The translations under genes were made by a program, and so were the position numbers. The notes under the pieces were generated by a model. That model saw only the letters and a list, made by a program, of their open reading frames with translations. It was not told the origin of the DNA and did no database searches. This document shows positions 5,732-6,016 of a DNA stretch of 6,016 bases, piece by piece; the stretch's first letter is position 1, and each line of letters opens with the position of its first letter. The DNA is taken from assembly GCA_018399795.1 (NCBI GenBank), contig JAGYOC010000282.1, positions 1-6,016 on the forward strand, in the 5' to 3' direction. This DNA comes from Dehalococcoidales bacterium. GTDB taxonomy: Bacteria > Chloroflexota > Dehalococcoidia > Dehalococcoidales > UBA5760.

Positions 5732-6016
5732 AATAAAGTAAGTGTAAAAATAAAACAACTAGACACTATTCACACTTATGATTCGGATATAAGATTGTCT
5801 ATTTTAGAAAGCACCAGCACGTATCCTGATTTTGATAATGTTTTAGCTGAGTCAATTAAGAGAAATGTTTTAAAACCTGATTTTGTAGAAGATTTTGTTT
5901 TCTCTTTTAATAACCCGGTAGAACTTCAAGCAAATAAAAAATATTGGCTTGTTTTAGATGCTTCTAGTGGTGGATATGCAGATAAAGGATATTTTAATAA
6001 CAAATGGGCAAATGCT
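5726..6016 (+). CDS. Fragment of an AT-rich protein resembling a surface/anchor beta-sandwich domain
   Basis: An open frame of 97 codons runs to the right edge with no start codon of its own. It starts [12 protein letters not shown] and includes a stretch with [27 protein letters not shown] (54-80). The pattern (x-V-x-V-x-I-K, then [22 protein letters not shown]) resembles a beta-rich domain common in large secreted or cell-surface proteins, often seen in AT-rich candidate phyla genomes; I recognise the pattern and not a specific protein. Codons end mostly in A or T, unlike all other genes here. The frame stays open leftward to 5588, but that part is antisense to the dehydrogenase and makes no sense. 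It probably comes from another genome or replicon. Confidence 0.55.

Noticed and set aside
5509..5733. Plus-strand ORF opposite the isocitrate dehydrogenase
   Set aside because: It is antisense to the conserved NLYGD and THGSAPKY blocks and has no recognisable features.
5726..5758. Upstream extension of the isocitrate dehydrogenase frame ([11 protein letters not shown])
   Set aside because: These residues do not match the family and come from the antisense of the AT-rich fragment; the ATG at 5758 is a chance start.

Overview
The window looks like a bacterial metagenomic contig of about 50% GC, with an abrupt change to about 31% GC (counted by hand) in the last ~290 bases. It has five recognisable genes or gene fragments of central and amino-acid metabolism, one complete TRAP transporter operon, and a short foreign-looking coding fragment at the right edge. 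The transporter's binding protein has a lipobox followed by a Pro/Glu/Thr linker. The synthase belongs to the Re-citrate synthase-like group known from anaerobes. Both would suit an anaerobic bacterium, possibly a Chloroflexota/Dehalococcoidia-like lineage, but this assignment is an inference and weak.

Layout. Positions 1-357 (minus) hold the first 119 codons of ornithine carbamoyltransferase, running off the left edge and starting at TTG. Positions 358-773 are a divergent control region with a promoter in each direction and a long leader before the transporter; an operator-like inverted repeat sits in that leader. Positions 774-3859 (plus) are a complete tripartite TRAP operon: a DctP-type solute-binding lipoprotein, then a strong hairpin without a T-run, then the small (DctQ) and large (DctM) membrane subunits overlapping by 4 bp. 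A classical terminator hairpin follows at 3892-3938.

Positions 4002-5252 (minus) encode a DRE-TIM metallolyase of the homocitrate/Re-citrate synthase family without the LeuA-type regulatory domain. Upstream of it on the same strand (5375-5725) lies the C-terminal third of an isocitrate dehydrogenase. Together they suggest citrate formation and oxidation to 2-oxoglutarate, the precursor of glutamate and of ornithine, the substrate of ArgF. The dehydrogenase breaks off mid-motif near 5726. From there an AT-rich reading frame runs on the opposite strand to the window edge and resembles a surface/anchor-type beta-sandwich repeat. I read this as an assembly chimera or a real recombination junction; the sequence alone cannot decide.

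I found no tRNA, rRNA, CRISPR array, insertion sequence or clearly new system. The most notable points are the junction, the intra-operon hairpin, the unusual ligand-site region of the binding protein, and the synthase-dehydrogenase pairing.
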